64,000 nucleotides of DNA from Puccinellia tenuiflora (GCA_012064385.1 QRDG01000535.1:1248860-1312859), one strand, 5' to 3'; positions 1 to 12,043 are shown, counted from the first letter of the stretch. Program-made: numbers and translations. Notes: generated from the sequence alone by a model not told the origin.

Positions 1-1285
1 GGCGCTCTGGAGTAAACCTCCCAGATTTGGTTCTCGACCATACAAGGCTTTGAAAGGAGAGCAACCCAGCGATGAGTGGTGGCTAGAATTGTACCAGAAT
101 TCTGCTGTAGGTAGCCAGCGACGCCATTGTCGTGGAGAATCATGTATTGCACTGCGCAAGTACATCTCAAGACACTGGTTAACCCGCTCGGTCTGACCGT
201 CGGTTTGAGGATGGTAAGCAGTTGAGTAGAGCAACTTAGTTCCAGTAGCTGCAAACATTTCCCGCCAAATGGAGCTGGTGAAGATGCGATCCCGGTCAGA
301 CACAATTGACAGAGGCACACCATGTAACTTGACCACATTGTCCCAGAGTGCCTTGGCCACTTGAGTGGCAGTAAACGGGTGCCGTAAGGGTATAAAGTGA
401 GCAATTTTAGTGAAACGATCCACCACCACCAGTATAGTATCATAACCCTCAGACTTGGGCAATCCTTCAACGAAATCCAGTGAAATGTCATGCCATGGTG
501 CTTCAGGAATGGACAGAGGTTGCAACTTCCCTGGAATCTTAATGTGCTCATGTTTAGACTGCTGGCAAACCTGACATTGTTTTACATAATCTTCCACTGC
601 TGCTTTTAAGCCAGTCCACGCAAACAACTTTTTCATGCGCTGATAGGTGGTGTTGGAGCCAGAATGCCCACCCAAAGCACTGTCATGAAGTGCACTGATT
701 AGTTTAGTGCGCAGTGCTGAATTTGCTCCAATCCATATGCGTCCCTTAAACCTGATCAACCCCAGATGTAAGGCAAAACCCCTCTCATCTGGACTATGAA
801 CTGCTAACTGTTGCAGCAGTTCCTGAGCTTGAGTGTCAGTCTCATACGAATTTGCCACTTCCTGCACCCAGTTGGACTGACACAGAGACAGGGCACTGAC
901 AGACAGCAAGTGACCCACGCGAGAAAGAGCGTCCGCAGCACCATTATCAGCTCCTTTGCGATACTGAAACTTGAACTGGAGACCAACCAATTTAGCCATG
1001 GCCTTGCGCTGCAACTCTGTGTCCAGTTGCTGGTCACCCAGGTTGCACAAACTTTTGTGGTCCGTGACAATGGTGAAAGGACCCCTTTGTAAGTACGAGC
1101 GCCAACGATCCACAGCCATCATTACCGCCAAGAACTCTTTCTCATAGGTGGACAGCTTCTGGTTCCGCACTCCCAAGGCCTTGCTGAAGTAAGCGAGGGG
1201 GTGTCCATCCTGCATCAGTACTGCGCCGATGCCGGTGTCACAGGCGTCAGTTTCGATCGAAAAGGGTCGATCGAAATTGGGTAAG
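1..1285 (-). pseudogene. Gypsy RNase H and integrase region
   Basis: Continuation of the polyprotein in a different frame from the 971-codon ORF: codons begin at coordinates divisible by 3, against remainder 2 upstream. Stretches checked near 1080, 600 and 180 are all open in this one frame. RNase H is recognised from TDHKSLCNL near 1060, the integrase zinc finger from QCQVCQQSK near 580, and the integrase core towards the left edge, including EFWYNSSHHSSLG. The enzymes would degrade the RNA strand of the hybrid and insert the cDNA. The C-terminal end and 3' LTR are outside the window. Confidence 0.85.
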
Positions 1286-4130
1286 GCCAGAACTGGGGTT
1301 GAACCATTGCTTGCTTGAGTTGTTCAAACGCTGCTTGCGCCTGTGGATTCCACTGAAAGCCTTTCTTGGTCAACAATTGAGTCAGCGGCTTGGCGATGAT
1401 GCCATAGTGTGGCACGTATTTCCTGTAAAATCCCGTGAATCCAAGGAAGCCTCGCAATTCGGTGGCGGACATTGGAACTGGCCAATCGTGCATTGCTTGC
1501 GTTTTTGCTGGATCTGTCGCCACCCCTTTGCGCTCGATGACATGGCCAAGGTATTCGATGCGAGTCTGCGCAAATGAACACTTGGATTCCTTGGCAAACA
1601 ACTGGTGTTGGCGGAGTCGAGCGAGGACCAGGCGGAGATGCTCTCGATGCTCCTGTAATGTCGCGCTATAGACGAGTATATCATCCAAAAAGACAATTAC
1701 GAACTTACGTGTATAGTCCGCGAAGATGGCATTCATCAAGCACTGGAACGTGGCTGGCGCGTTTGTGGCTGGCGCGTTTGTCAGGCCGAACGGCATGACA
1801 CGGAAATGGAAATGCCCATTGTGCGTCTTGAATGCCGTCTTCTCCTCGTCACTGGGCCTCATGCGGATCTGGTGGTATCCTGCCCGCAGATCCAGCTTGG
1901 AGAAGAAAACAGCTCCCGCGAGTTCGTCCAGGAGTTCATCGACGATTGGCAGAGGGAATTTGTTTTTGATTGTTGCTAGATTGAGGCGACGGTAATCGAC
2001 GCAGAACCGCCAGCTCCCGTCCTTCTTCTTTACGAGCAACACTGGAGCGGCGAAAGGGCTCATACTGTGCACAATTGTGCCCGCTTTGAGCATCTCATGA
2101 ACTTGCCGTTCAATCTCATCCTTCTGTTGTGGTGAGTAACGATAGGGCTTCGAATTAGGTGGTGTTGTTCCCTCCTCCAATGTAATGGCATGGTCATATT
2201 GCCTGGAAGGAGGTAAGCCCTGTGGCTCAGCAAAAACGTCTGCAAATTCTGTCAACACCACTTTGATTTCAGGTGGCACTGTTGATTCTGAAGGAACTGT
2301 TTCAGGAGGCAATTGTTCGATAACCGCCATTGCCCAAATTTCATTGTGCTCTTCCCAATCATGTAACATGTGCAGCGTAGCTTGTTCTGGGAGGACACTA
2401 CTGTCTGTGAGGATGCCCTGCAATGTGATTGTTTCCCCCAATTGAGTAAATGAGATCTCCTTCTTCTTCCAGTCACACTGCATTGGACTGTTCTTGCCTA
2501 ACCAATCCATTCCCAACACACCATCATAAACCCCAAGTTCCAAGACACGCCAATCGGATGTGAATTTGTGTCCCTGACTGCCCCATTCCAGTTGAGGAAC
2601 CATGGTGTTGCATAGCAGACGTTGCCCGTTGGCCACTTTAACCGGAATTGCAGGGATTTCCACTTTAGTCACTCCAATTCGTGCAGCGAAGGATGCATCG
2701 ATAAAACTATGTGTACTGCCTGAATCCAGTAGTAGCAGCATCACTTGGCTTCCCACTTGAGCTCTTAGTCTGATACAGGCCGAGGATTCAGTTCCACTCG
2801 TAGCATGGGTGGAGAGCAGACAACACTCCACTTGTTCTTCTGCTGCTGGTTCCTCCAAAAGCTCCAACGCATGCACCGCATCGTCAGTTAGGACCTCACC
2901 AAATTCACCCACTTGGATTGTCAGTAATTGTGCCCCCTGCTTCTTACATTGGTGGTCACGAGAATATCGATCGCCACACTTAAAACAAAGGCCATTCGCC
3001 CTTCGGAAATCCCTCAGCTGGCGCTCACGGCCGAATTCATCTCCAGCTGCTCGAGGTACCAACGGCGGTCGAACTGGGGGTGGGGCTGAATTTGGCGGCG
3101 GTCGACCCGCTGGTGTGATACGATGGCGAGGCCGTAAGGCCTCCAATTCCTCCTCCTGTATTTTTGCAAATACTGTCGCCCTTGTGATGCTCGATGGTGC
3201 TTGAAGCCTGACGGCTGCCCGCAGTTCATCCTTCAAGCCCAGCAGGAATTGCGTGACGAAAAACTTGCTACTGAGAGATGGATCCAGTGCCAACAGATGA
3301 TACATATATGTGTCGAACTGCAATCGGTACTCGGCCACTGAACTTGTCTGACGTAACTGAAGAAGTTTACTCATCTGTGCTTCGAACTCGTCAGGGCCAA
3401 ATTCCTCAATCACCGCCTGACAGAACACATCCCAGGTGATGATTCTGCGGGACTGACGGAATGCCTGCAACCATAGTGCAGCATGTCCATTCATGTACAA
3501 CGACGCCGTCGTGAACCAGTTCGCTACCGGCACCTTGTACAGCTCGAAGTAGGAGAGGCAACGATCCAACCACAGCGTTGGTAGGCTCCCGTCAAAACGA
3601 GGAAAATCATGCTTCGGTGGCTTGACATACCCGCCGTCATCCTGACCCGCTGGTCGGTGTTGTGGTACTTGATGAATTCGTTGCGGCTGTGGCAGCATCT
3701 TAGCAGCCGGTGGATCTGGCATGAGCGGCACCCCGTCGTTGGTCAGCCGGGCAGGCGGGGCGGTACCGCTGCACTCCCCAGTACGCAGATCGGACAGGAG
3801 GGTTGCCGTCGGTGCCGGGGGCGTGGTGGTGGCCTTGAGCGTCTCGTCCACCTCCTTCTGCGTGAGATCCAACTGCTTCTGAAAATTCGTCATCCCCTTG
3901 GAGGTCTCCACTTGGAACGCGATCTGCTCCTCATAGCGCTTGTTGCTGAGCGTCGCCTGCTCATCGAGACGCTTGAGGATGGCGTCCAACATCGACGTCA
4001 CATGGCCCGTGTTCTCCGCCATCGCCGTAAGAACTTGCTGCGTCTGCGCGGAAGGCTTTGCCGGTGCCGTTGTGCTCGCCTCAAGCAGATCCGACCGGGC
4101 TAAGGATTTCGAGCGAAATCGCCGAAGCAA
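1215..4130 (-). pseudogene. Gypsy gag-protease-reverse transcriptase ORF (971 codons, frameshifted at its end)
   Basis: Polyprotein of a Ty3/gypsy element. In order: an N-terminal coiled, polar region; a retrotransposon gag domain (about residues 170-340, with LWLDRCLSYFELYKV near its start); a CCHC-type zinc knuckle (CFKCGDRYSRDHQC, about 381-394); an aspartic protease (LLLDSGSTHSFID, near residue 470); and reverse transcriptase with CVDYRRLN, KLDLRAGYHQIRM and the catalytic FLDDILVYS. A 15-bp tandem duplication (1750-1764 and 1765-1779) repeats NAPAT in the conserved LTNAPATFQ block. The frame stops at 1215 in sequence unlike RNase H. The proper continuation is in another frame, so one indel lies near 1270-1290. 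The first methionine is close to the LTR, as expected. Confidence 0.92.
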
Positions 4131-4216
4131 TTCGCACCTGTCGCTCGGGATTACGGATCAAATGCCGAAGGATTGTGAGACACAGCGAAACCGGAGAAAA
4201 ATTGTGGTGGATTTGT

Positions 4217-4230
4217 GGCTCTGGATACCA
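4217..4230 (-). other. Primer-binding site, initiator tRNA-Met type
   Basis: In element sense it reads TGGTATCCAGAGCC, one inserted or changed base away from the canonical TGGTATCAGAGCC complementary to initiator tRNA-Met. It begins 3 nt inside the LTR end, as is normal for plant LTR elements. Confidence 0.8.
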
Positions 4231-4233
4231 AAT

Positions 4234-4490
4234 TGTCACAACCCGATCGGTAGATCGAGAGGGACAAGGGAGAATTGGAGAGGGGATGAGAAGGAGCAAG
4301 CAGTAGGTGAGATTCAGACGGAAGATGAGATACGTTTCATGTTCTATTTTCTCGATACCGATTACAGACGAGTGGTCAGGCTTATAACGGCGCCTGCCAG
4401 ACACCAGCGGCCAAACACACATGACGGCCCGATGCCCACACACTTACGGCCCATGGCCAACACACGCGACACCTAGGTCACACTGTTACA
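4234..4490 (-). repeat. 5' LTR of the gypsy element, 257 bp
   Basis: Bounded by near-perfect inverted termini: in element sense it begins TGTAACA (plus 4484-4490) and ends TGTGACA (plus 4234-4240). It is followed directly by the primer-binding site. A TATA-like TTATAAGCC in element sense lies in the middle (plus about 4379-4387) and could be the element's promoter. The partner LTR is outside the window, so age and TSD cannot be estimated. Confidence 0.8.
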
Positions 4491-4959
4491 TTGGTAGCAG
4501 GTGTGACACAAAAATAAAAAAAAGACCCAGCCGGTGGCATCTAGCATTTTTGTTGTCTTGTAGCTCGGTAGAAGCAAATGCTGCGATTGGGTTGGGAAGT
4601 GCGATTTTGACAGAGGAGATAAAATAGAGGGGAGAATGTTGGTGGTAGAACAGAGCTTTGGATATTTAAAATTTCTGCAGGAATAGTTTTGGTGTTATGC
4701 TCGGAACGTTGAGAGGGGGATGATTTCGTTCTTGTCCCGTTGTATGTTTGTCATAACAATATATGCAAACTTAAGGCGAGTCAACATATTCAGTAATCAT
4801 ATTCAGTTTAAAAATAGATTTTCTTATTATTTGCTCGAAAAATTATTTAATTATGATCCCTTTATAAGGTGCTCTGTTTGCAGCAAGTCACATGGTTTGG
4901 TGAAAATCTATTTTTGCAGAAGAATTTGGTAGCTCAACTTTGTGGGCGGTATTACGCCT
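4491..4959 (+). promoter_or_regulatory. Upstream region of the F-box gene
   Basis: No reading frame of note. It is A/T-rich towards the gene. A weak TATA-like element (GATAAAATAGAGG, about 4618-4630) lies about 330 bp before the ATG. No recognised cis-element can be proved from the sequence. A 5' UTR or a non-coding first exon could lie here. Confidence 0.3.
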
Positions 4960-7598
4960 ATGGATTCTAAGGATATCACCTCCGACCAACCAGGAAACAA
5001 GGAATGCATCATAAATGGCATCCCAAGAGACCTCATTGAGCAGATATTCCTTAAACTTCCAGTGAGCTCTTTGTTGTGGTGCCTTGGTGTCTGCAGGCAG
5101 TGGCACAAAATCATCCGATGTCCCCACTTTGTTGCAGCACACCTCCAACGTGCACCCTGTTGCACCCTCCTATTTGCCCCGCAGCAGTCGACTTTGAACG
5201 GGATGCACCCTAGCGATGCTATACTCTTTGATGAAGCCTTGTCACCATCAACATGGGCAGTACCAGTGATTGGTCCTGATGATATCCTCTGTGGTTCCTG
5301 CAATGGACTTCTTTGCTTATACACAGATGCGTCAACAATCAAGATAGCTAACCTTGCAACTGGTGCATGCCTGCATCTTGAGAAACCTGTAAAGAATTTG
5401 AAGGGTGACCACTTCTCGTTCTACAGCTTTGGATTTCACCCAGTGACTAAGGAATACAAAGTTGCACACTTTCTTCCTGACCGTGGTCCCTATGCTGCAG
5501 GAAGCTTCAGTTCCATTCAAGTTTACACACTTGGTGATGAAGAATGGGAATTTGTTAAAACTCCAGAAGATCTTAGCTTGAAGTTTGAGAAAAACTCAGC
5601 AGTGGTCAATGTTGATGGGAAAATGTATTGGTTAACTGAAGACAGTGGATCTAGTTTGCATCACGCAGTCATGTCTTTTGATTTCAGTGAGAAAAGTTTT
5701 GCACTGATACAGCTGCCAACAGTGGACCTAGAAGATTATGCAGTTGGTTGTCCTCGTCGGTACTGGATCACAGAGATAGATGGGAAGGTATGTGTAGCAA
5801 CCGCTCAGACCAAAGGCCATCGACCCAGAGTGCTCATGGGTAAGCTGCAGATCTGGACATTAAATGGCAACTTGGAGCAAAGGTGGAGACAGAAGTATAC
5901 CATTCAGCTCCCATCATATACCATCCGAGAACTACCATTTGTTCATGACGATAAGATTGTGATACACGGTTTGAGTGGTAACTTATATTCTTACAAGGTG
6001 CCTGGCAAAAAAATTGAGATTGAGTTGAACAAGAGGGTGAAGTTATTAGATTTAAGCCACCGCAGGGATGACAACATTCAATTCCATATCTATGTGAGGT
6101 CACTTGTACCATTGGATGTATATCAAAATGCTGCTATTGTGCGTAGACCAAATCGCAGGGAGGGGTGGAATTCAAAGAAATGGCAGACTTTGGAGCATGA
6201 CCTTTGCAAGGGAGAGGAGATATGTAACAACGTCCATCAAATGATGCCTGAAGTACTTGTATGTTGGCTAAACTTTCTTTACTAATGTTAAGTATTATTG
6301 AAGATGTTACAAATGGCTATTTACTGTTTTTGTAGTCATTTTTCATGAAAATCAATCACATCCGACAAAGTTCGCTCGATGAGACAATGTTGCAGCTAAC
6401 AGACGTGGAAGTCAATCATATGTTGCAACATCTACCCGTATGTCCAGATCAGGTAATTCTTTACCAGAATGGAAGTTGCCACATTTGTTGTATTCCAGTT
6501 CAGGTGGTTAATGATCATTCGAGCAACTATAAAGCAGTGTTGTAAAGGAGTTGAGCTTTGTAACATATGACTTGTTTGAGATTCCAGCATCCAAAGCCTC
6601 TCCGGCGGCTTAATTGGGTTGGGCAAAGTCGGCACATGGAGAAGACTAAGGCTCTTCTGGATAGAGTAAACTGTATAGCGAAGGTATAGTGTATTTGTAT
6701 TTCCTAGCCCAGCAGTACTTACGTGTCATTTTAGTCGGCAAAATTAACGTTCTTATAGGCCATTGTAAGTCAGGTAGAGGATGACTTCAGGAGGAAGCGA
6801 AGTTATACAATAGATCAGGTAAAGGTCTATGTAGGTTGTAGGTTATCCATCTTTTCTTAATAACTTATTAGTTGTTGTTACTCAATTCTGTTACGATCTC
6901 ATTACCATAAGGAAATGGATTTTCTCAACATAAGCTAATTCACCCTAATATTCATAGTTTCATACAAACAAAAGATTCCTGTTGCAATATATGTACTCAG
7001 GTACTATTTGAATCCTGTAGTTTTTGTTTGAGTTCATTTGACTTGGCTAGCTATTGAAATCATTGAATATTAGTAAACCACATATTTTGAGACAAGTACG
7101 GAAATAATTATTCACCATGGTTCGAGTAACTTTACTAGAAATTCTGAACTGAACATGCTTGGAGAAACCTTATATATGATATCTTCAAAGAATTATTCTC
7201 TTGCTTTGCGTCTCATTGAGTGTGTGCATCCCACTATTATGCATTACTCATATACTTTGTACACGGATAAACATATTCGCTGTTGTATGATAGTGAAATA
7301 GACTAATCTATTTTTTACACCTATAGAAGGGAAAGAGTAATATAACCTCTTGAAACAAAAAAAGAACTGTCAACAGTAAAGATGGAGTGGTTGGTAGACA
7401 GCCATCTACTGCGAAACTTTGTTTTTCATTTATAGTTTATTTGGTTGTGTTTTGAGACTTTATTTAACGAGATCGTGGCATGTTTGATGGTTTGAACCTT
7501 AGGAGCTGATTTCAAAAGGCTATGCACTGGTAGAAAGGTTGGCTGCCATGTGTGAAGGCAATAGTCATGGTCTGGCAGGAGGGCAATTGGATGTCTAG
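4960..7598 (+). CDS. F-box protein with F-box-associated region, five-exon gene
   Basis: Predicted substrate receptor of an SCF ubiquitin ligase; it would bind a SKP1-like adaptor through the F-box. My gene model has exons 4960-6258, 6336-6452, 6588-6683, 6759-6818 and 7503-7598, giving 555 residues. All four introns are phase 0 with GT-AG ends (donors gtatgt, gtaatt, gtatag, gtaaag). The F-box lies at about residues 15-62 (IPRDLIEQIFLKLP, then WHKII). An F-box-associated region follows from about residue 105 (CGSCNGLLCL; FGFHPVTKEYKVAHF). The last four exons add a polar, basic then helical tail. The start is the first ATG after an in-frame stop at 4930. The upstream in-frame GTG at 4942 is not a credible plant start. 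Exon 1 reads intact. The substrate is unknown. The 684-bp last intron is the least certain part. Confidence 0.8.
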
Positions 7599-8699
7599 CA
7601 ACTGTAGCAGTTCTATGTGGAAGGTTTGTTCAGTAATTCATTTGCTACTTTAGTTTCTGAAACTCTGGTAGGACATGCCTTAGTTGATGGCTGAATTCAC
7701 GTACCCTGTTTGTTTTTCCGCAATCCTTCTTAGCTAGGATGGATGTAGTCTTAACCTCACTTGGCCCGATGTGAACAGTATGTACCATATTACCGAATTC
7801 AGCCGGTAATGTTTCTGCTCTATGACAGGTTGGATGATGGTGACACTGAAGGATGAGTGATGTGAAGGCTCTCAAGATCGTAGTGACATTTTAGCTTTGT
7901 TCTGACTCACATATCGACAGTTCCACTCCCTGAACATGGACTATGATACTAAGACTCTAGAGCAATTTAAACCAAGACTCCTGTTTCACTTTTCTATTAG
8001 GTTTATGATCTTCAATCTTCATGTAAAAGAATATGTATGACATCCCTCTTATTTGGACTCAGTTTCCGAAGATGCACATTGTTTTCCATCACCTCCATCT
8101 GCCCACCGGGAGGAGACCCAGAGATACTAGGCCTGACCCGACTGACTGCTATGCATGACGCCAAGTACCATGAATCAATATCCGGGCTGCTCTGTTGAGC
8201 TGACCAGTCTATCCATATCAGCTCGCTGCATCGATCGTCCGCAGTCACCGCAGATTTCTCAGGTTGCCGGTGCCAGGTGGCCTGGAAACTGCTGAAAACG
8301 CAGGGCCTTTTCCCCTGGCAGCAGCAAACTGGACGAGTAGCGGCGCGCGGCACGGTGTGGCGCCGCTGCTGCTCTGCCGCGTTTCTTCGTTTCAAGAAAG
8401 CGCTGCGGCGAGATGGACGGCGGACGGGCATGCCGATGCAGGTGTCATCGAGTGCAGCAGGTATGGTCAGGAATTGTGCAGGGTGGTGTGGTACAGGCAG
8501 GCAGCCTGAGCATACAGACGCAGGCACAGTCAGGGAGCAGAGAGGAGTGTGGGGTGTGTCCGACTGTATGTGTGAGAAAGAGAAAGAGCATGAATGCTTG
8601 AAGTATGCTTCACTGATTAGAGTTCTTGTTGCTTGTTTTATGTGTTAGTGGATGAAGAGGTTGTGTGAAAACTGAAAACAAAAATCCCCCTCTATTTAG
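7599..8699. other. 3' flank of the F-box gene, no gene recognised
   Basis: Probably 3' UTR followed by low-copy DNA. A minus-strand open stretch at 8012-8527 and overlapping plus-strand frames at 8264-8648 have no recognisable domain. The part at 8240-8520 is GC-rich and could be an exon remnant, but I cannot support a product. Confidence 0.4.
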
Positions 8700-8714
8700 A
8701 CGTTTGTACAATTC

Positions 8715-9885
8715 CACGAAACAGGCTTTCGCCCAGCTATATTAATATAGCAACCAACCGATACCAACCGAGACCACTGCTGGGGCAAACAGCACAAGGT
8801 ACGCCCAAAAGAAACAAGAAAAGAAAACGAAAAGAACAAAACGCCGACAACGGCGGATCGACGAAAACGGAGATGACTCGCTACCGCTGCGCCCTCCGGA
8901 GAAGTTCCACCGCGCTCCTAACACTCTGAAGCATCGCGTACCAAGCAGCACCTCCAAGAGGGTGAACGACGATGACGACGTTGCTGCCCGAGCGGCCCCA
9001 GGGGTAACCCTGGTGCGCGTTCTAGGGTTTCCCCCGGTACGCGACAGGAGGTGGGGAAGAGGTACACCCGACGCCCTTCAGGAAGGATGGCGACACCCAC
9101 AGGCATCACCGCGTCGGTGTCCAGACGACAAGGATTTCTCCCGACCTCCAAAAAACCACGCCTCCGGACGCTCCATAGCATTCCACCAAACTTGCCACCC
9201 ACCAGCATACGCCATCACGGTGTTGCAATCACCACCGTCGTCTCACCGTGCTCCAAGTTGCGAGGGCGGAAGGACCGAGAAGAAGAGACCCCGGCGAGCG
9301 GTGGCGGTACGGTAGCACGTGGGAGGGATCGACCTCCACCGCCTTCAGCGGTAGCCGACCGGATGCAGCGTCAGGACACACTAGGCCCTCACTGGCCTGG
9401 CCGAGCCCGAACTGGGCCCGTAAAGTCCCCACCGCCGCACTGCAGCAGGCACGCCACCGTCTCCGCCACCTCCCGCACCAATCCCCGCTCCGCAGCCCAC
9501 CGCGGGTGACGCCACCGCGCCAGAGGCGGCCCGCCCGGGCCCAGATGGAGCCCAAGGAGCCCAGATCTGGGCCGGAGGGCTCCGCCGGCCGCACACCGGC
9601 GACCAGCCGGCCACGCTCGAGCTACCACGCCACCCCGCCGCCACACCGAGCACCCGGACCACGCCGGACCGCCACCAGGCCGCCGAGCGCCGCGCCGCCT
9701 AGCCCTGCGCGCGGGGAAAAGCAGGCCACCGCCGCCGGCACCGACACCGCACGGGCCACGCCCGGCGACCCGCACCAGCGGCGGCGGAGGAGGGGAGAGG
9801 AGGGGGAGAGCTAGAGGCGGCGGGAGGCTAGGGTTTCCCCTGTTCGCCCACGCGGGGGCGAGACAGGGGAAGGTGTGGCTTTCCC
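8715..9885 (-). mobile_element. Non-autonomous LINE-like insertion with 15-bp target-site duplication
   Basis: The 15-bp word acgtttgtacaattc occurs exactly at 8700-8714 and 9886-9900, framing a 1171-bp insert. In minus sense it starts GC-rich with a short fold-back and GGGAAACCCTAG (near 9830). It ends with a small hairpin (TATATTAATATA) and GGGCGAAAGCC next to the duplication. A variable-length TSD, gene-like 5' end, compact hairpin 3' end and lack of terminal repeats fit target-primed reverse transcription by a LINE. No RT or endonuclease is encoded, so this is a deleted or SINE-like derivative. The open frames inside are GC-driven and unconvincing. Confidence 0.65.
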
Positions 9886-9942
9886 ACGTTTGTACAATTC
9901 TACACATCAATGACTTCAAATTAAGCGTGTACTAGGGAGCCG

Positions 9943-10281
9943 AACATAAGATGCTTCGCTACTTTCAGTATCACATACATAAATAGCATTGGTTCAAGTA
10001 TGATTAGCAAGCAAGGCTGTTGGAATAAATGGACTGTACATTGTCCATGACAAAGTAGTGCTAGCATTTCGTGAATACAATTGAATATTAAACTTGAGAT
10101 CTCGAGCGGAAACATACCGAAGAAAAGCATACATTATCCAACCAGAGATGATTAGGCGAAAAAGAAAAAGAAAAAGAAATGAAAAACATGGACCGGAGAA
10201 TGGCCGGAGCACCATCAATCTAAAGTATAAACCAGCATGCATGCATTGATGCATGTTTACTCCAAGTTGATCCTGGTGGCG
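9943..10281 (-). repeat. Duplicated 3' end of the RIP-like gene (copy 1)
   Basis: Closely similar to 12044-12461. It keeps the stop codon (10257-10259) and the last eight coding triplets, then breaks at 10281. The shared block is therefore mostly 3' UTR and downstream DNA. Beyond the break the sequence is ankyrin-like on the other strand. Copy 1 lacks the MITE present in copy 2. Confidence 0.8.
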
Positions 10282-10760
10282 AGGGGGAGTATGGAGTCAC
10301 CGACATCCTGTACGCCGCCGCCAGGAGGTGTTCCGGATGCTGCTCAACGCGGTGTTGTCCTGGACGCGAGATGATGAACCGCGCGATGCATGCCGCGATG
10401 AGGGGTGGCGATCTGGAGATCCTCAGGGAGCTCTTGGATGGCGGCTCCGATGCCGCGGCGTCCCGGGATGTGCAGGGCGCCACCATCTCGACCCCAAGGC
10501 GCCCCTGCTCTGGTCCCCGTGCTCGCCGAGGACCTGGGACGCAGAGCCGGTGGGGCTCGGCCTCGTGGTAGATGTTGCTCTCGCCATGGGCGACAGCGCC
10601 CCGCCAACGCCAACGACATGACTTGCCTGCTCAGCCCGCGCCTCAGGCTGAAATCCATGCCCAAGGGATGCGGCGGCCGGCCGGAGGCGGCCAGAGCTCG
10701 GCAAGATGGCATGTTCGTGCCGTGCTTCAAGTTCTTCCACGACGGGGATCTGTAGTCTGG
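10282..10760 (+). pseudogene. Ankyrin-repeat protein gene fragment
   Basis: Plus-strand coding remnants spread over three frames. GVTDILYAAARR lies near 10293; then comes an ankyrin-like unit with AMHAAMRGGDLEILRELLDG and, a few residues on, RDVQGAT (about 10377-10485). The spacing of the helix-turn-helix residues matches ankyrin repeats of plant ANK proteins. At least two frameshifts separate the pieces, and there is no start codon or complete domain. It abuts the truncated RIP-gene tail at 10281, so the junction is a rearrangement. Confidence 0.6.
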
Positions 10761-11722
10761 TCCGGAGGCCACGCGGTGCGCTTATGTTGGCAGTCGGTTC
10801 TGTCTTCGCCAGCGAGGTCGAGCAGTCATGCCGGCCGTGGCGACGTGGACCGGTGGACGACGTGCGCGACGAGCGCGGACGGCGGGACGTAGGGGAGGAG
10901 CGTGCAGTCACTGTAGGAGAGCTCCAGGAGAAGGTTGAGGAGGTTTTTTGTCCCGGCGGCGAGCCCAGGATGCCAGTGCGGGTGCGGCGATGGGCGGCCG
11001 GAGGTACGCGACCAGGGCGTCCAGCCTCATTCTCTCTTCTCGTCGGTTTCGGGACAGGCGAATTTCTCCAACGGACCGCAATGAATTGGGGAATTAGACC
11101 GAGAAGAGACATGCGGGGTCAACGCAACGACGCTATCTGCCTAAGGAACAGCCGACGCCACGTCAGCGCCAAGTCATCTCCAAAAACCTCCCAAACTCTC
11201 CAAAACCAGCATAGGGAGTGATTTGGATGGTATTGTATAAGTCAGGTTTTAATTTAGACCGGTTTGGGGTTTGGGGTGAAATTGCTCCAATCAGCTAGAT
11301 TTCAGGGTGTAATATATACTTAATCCTAACAGTAATAAACTTGACCACCCAATGTAGAATAGAAGCAGGAGTGGAGTTGTACCCTGGGCCACCATGGCCA
11401 TGGCCCGGAGCGCGGCCGCGATGGTGCAAGCTGCCGGACCCTATAGAAACACTCCTTCACATTGTTCATACGAAGGTAGGATAGGACCTCACTCGGGGTT
11501 GGCTGCGCCCCTAAATAGAACTATATTTTTTCTGGTTTGTAATATTCGACACCTTTTCATTCATCTCAAAACACTTGCCAATTTCTTAAATTTCTAACAA
11601 TTCAAACAACTTAGTATGAAACATTTTAATGATTCAATCGCTAAAAATATATTTATGAGTGAAATGCATGACTGGTCCTAATACTACTGCATGTATATTC
11701 CTTGTTTTATAAAAGCGCACGA
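10761..11722. other. Unclassified region between the ankyrin fragment and a MITE
   Basis: 10761-11220 is GC-rich, with long but domain-free frames on both strands (minus 10423-11112 is the longest). Minus-strand text around 10850-10930 contains LLNLLLELSYSDCTLLPYVP, faintly like a cyclin C-terminal helix, too weak to call. 11221-11722 is AT-rich. Its 11380-11510 part resembles a worn hAT-type MITE because it shares the CCATGGCCATGG block of the element at 19281. Confidence 0.3.
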
Positions 11723-11892
11723 CAGTGGCAGAGCTTCAGTAAGGCAAACGTGGGCAGCTGCCCCCTAGCCCATGAGAAATTTTCGAATACACAATAATAA
11801 ATGGCTCATTTTCGGTAAAGCTGATCGAAAAATTTCTTTGTTCACTCCCTCAGCCCATTGTCCTCCATGAAGCGGCCCAGCCTCTACCACTG
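11723..11892. mobile_element. hAT-type MITE, 170 bp
   Basis: The left end CAGTGGCAGAGC and the right end, read on the other strand as CAGTGGTAGAGGC, form terminal inverted repeats. The same kind of terminus is seen on the better preserved element at 19281-19427. No 8-bp target duplication is visible here, so one border may have drifted. Non-coding. Confidence 0.5.
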
Positions 11893-11911
11893 CTCTTGGT
11901 CCTAAAAGGTA

Positions 11912-11998
11912 CTACTCGCTCGGATCCATGAATAATTGTTGCTGATTTTGTATAATTTTATATTAAATCAGCGATAATTAATATGGATCGGAGGGAGT
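11912..11998. mobile_element. Stowaway (Tc1/mariner) MITE
   Basis: About 87 bp and almost fully self-complementary: ctcgctcggatccatgaat near the left end pairs with the right end atggatcggagggagt, with GCTGATTT/AAATCAGC inside. A TA lies at the left border. This is the typical pooid Stowaway fold-back and encodes nothing. Confidence 0.75.
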
Positions 11999-12043
11999 GT
12001 TTGATTCATCGATGGTCCTATCCATCCCAACTCACATATGACC

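Larger units (their letters stand above)
1..4490 (-). mobile_element. Ty3/gypsy LTR retrotransposon, 3' end cut by window edge
   Basis: A single minus-strand element. From its 5' end it has a short LTR (4234-4490), a primer-binding site (4217-4230), a gag-protease-RT frame (4130-1215) and then RNase H and integrase running off the left edge. Domain order PR-RT-RH-INT defines Ty3/gypsy. The short LTR and compact single polyprotein would fit a Reina-like chromovirus, but no chromodomain can be seen because the 3' end lies outside the window. A frameshift near 1270-1290 makes this copy non-functional. It ends about 470 bp upstream of the F-box gene and points away from it. Confidence 0.93.

Noticed and set aside
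10850..10930. Possible cyclin fragment on the minus strand
   Set aside because: Only one short helix-like match; insufficient to annotate.
10423..11112. Minus-strand 229-codon frame
   Set aside because: GC-rich, domain-free, overlaps the ankyrin-like remnant on the other strand; composition explains its length.
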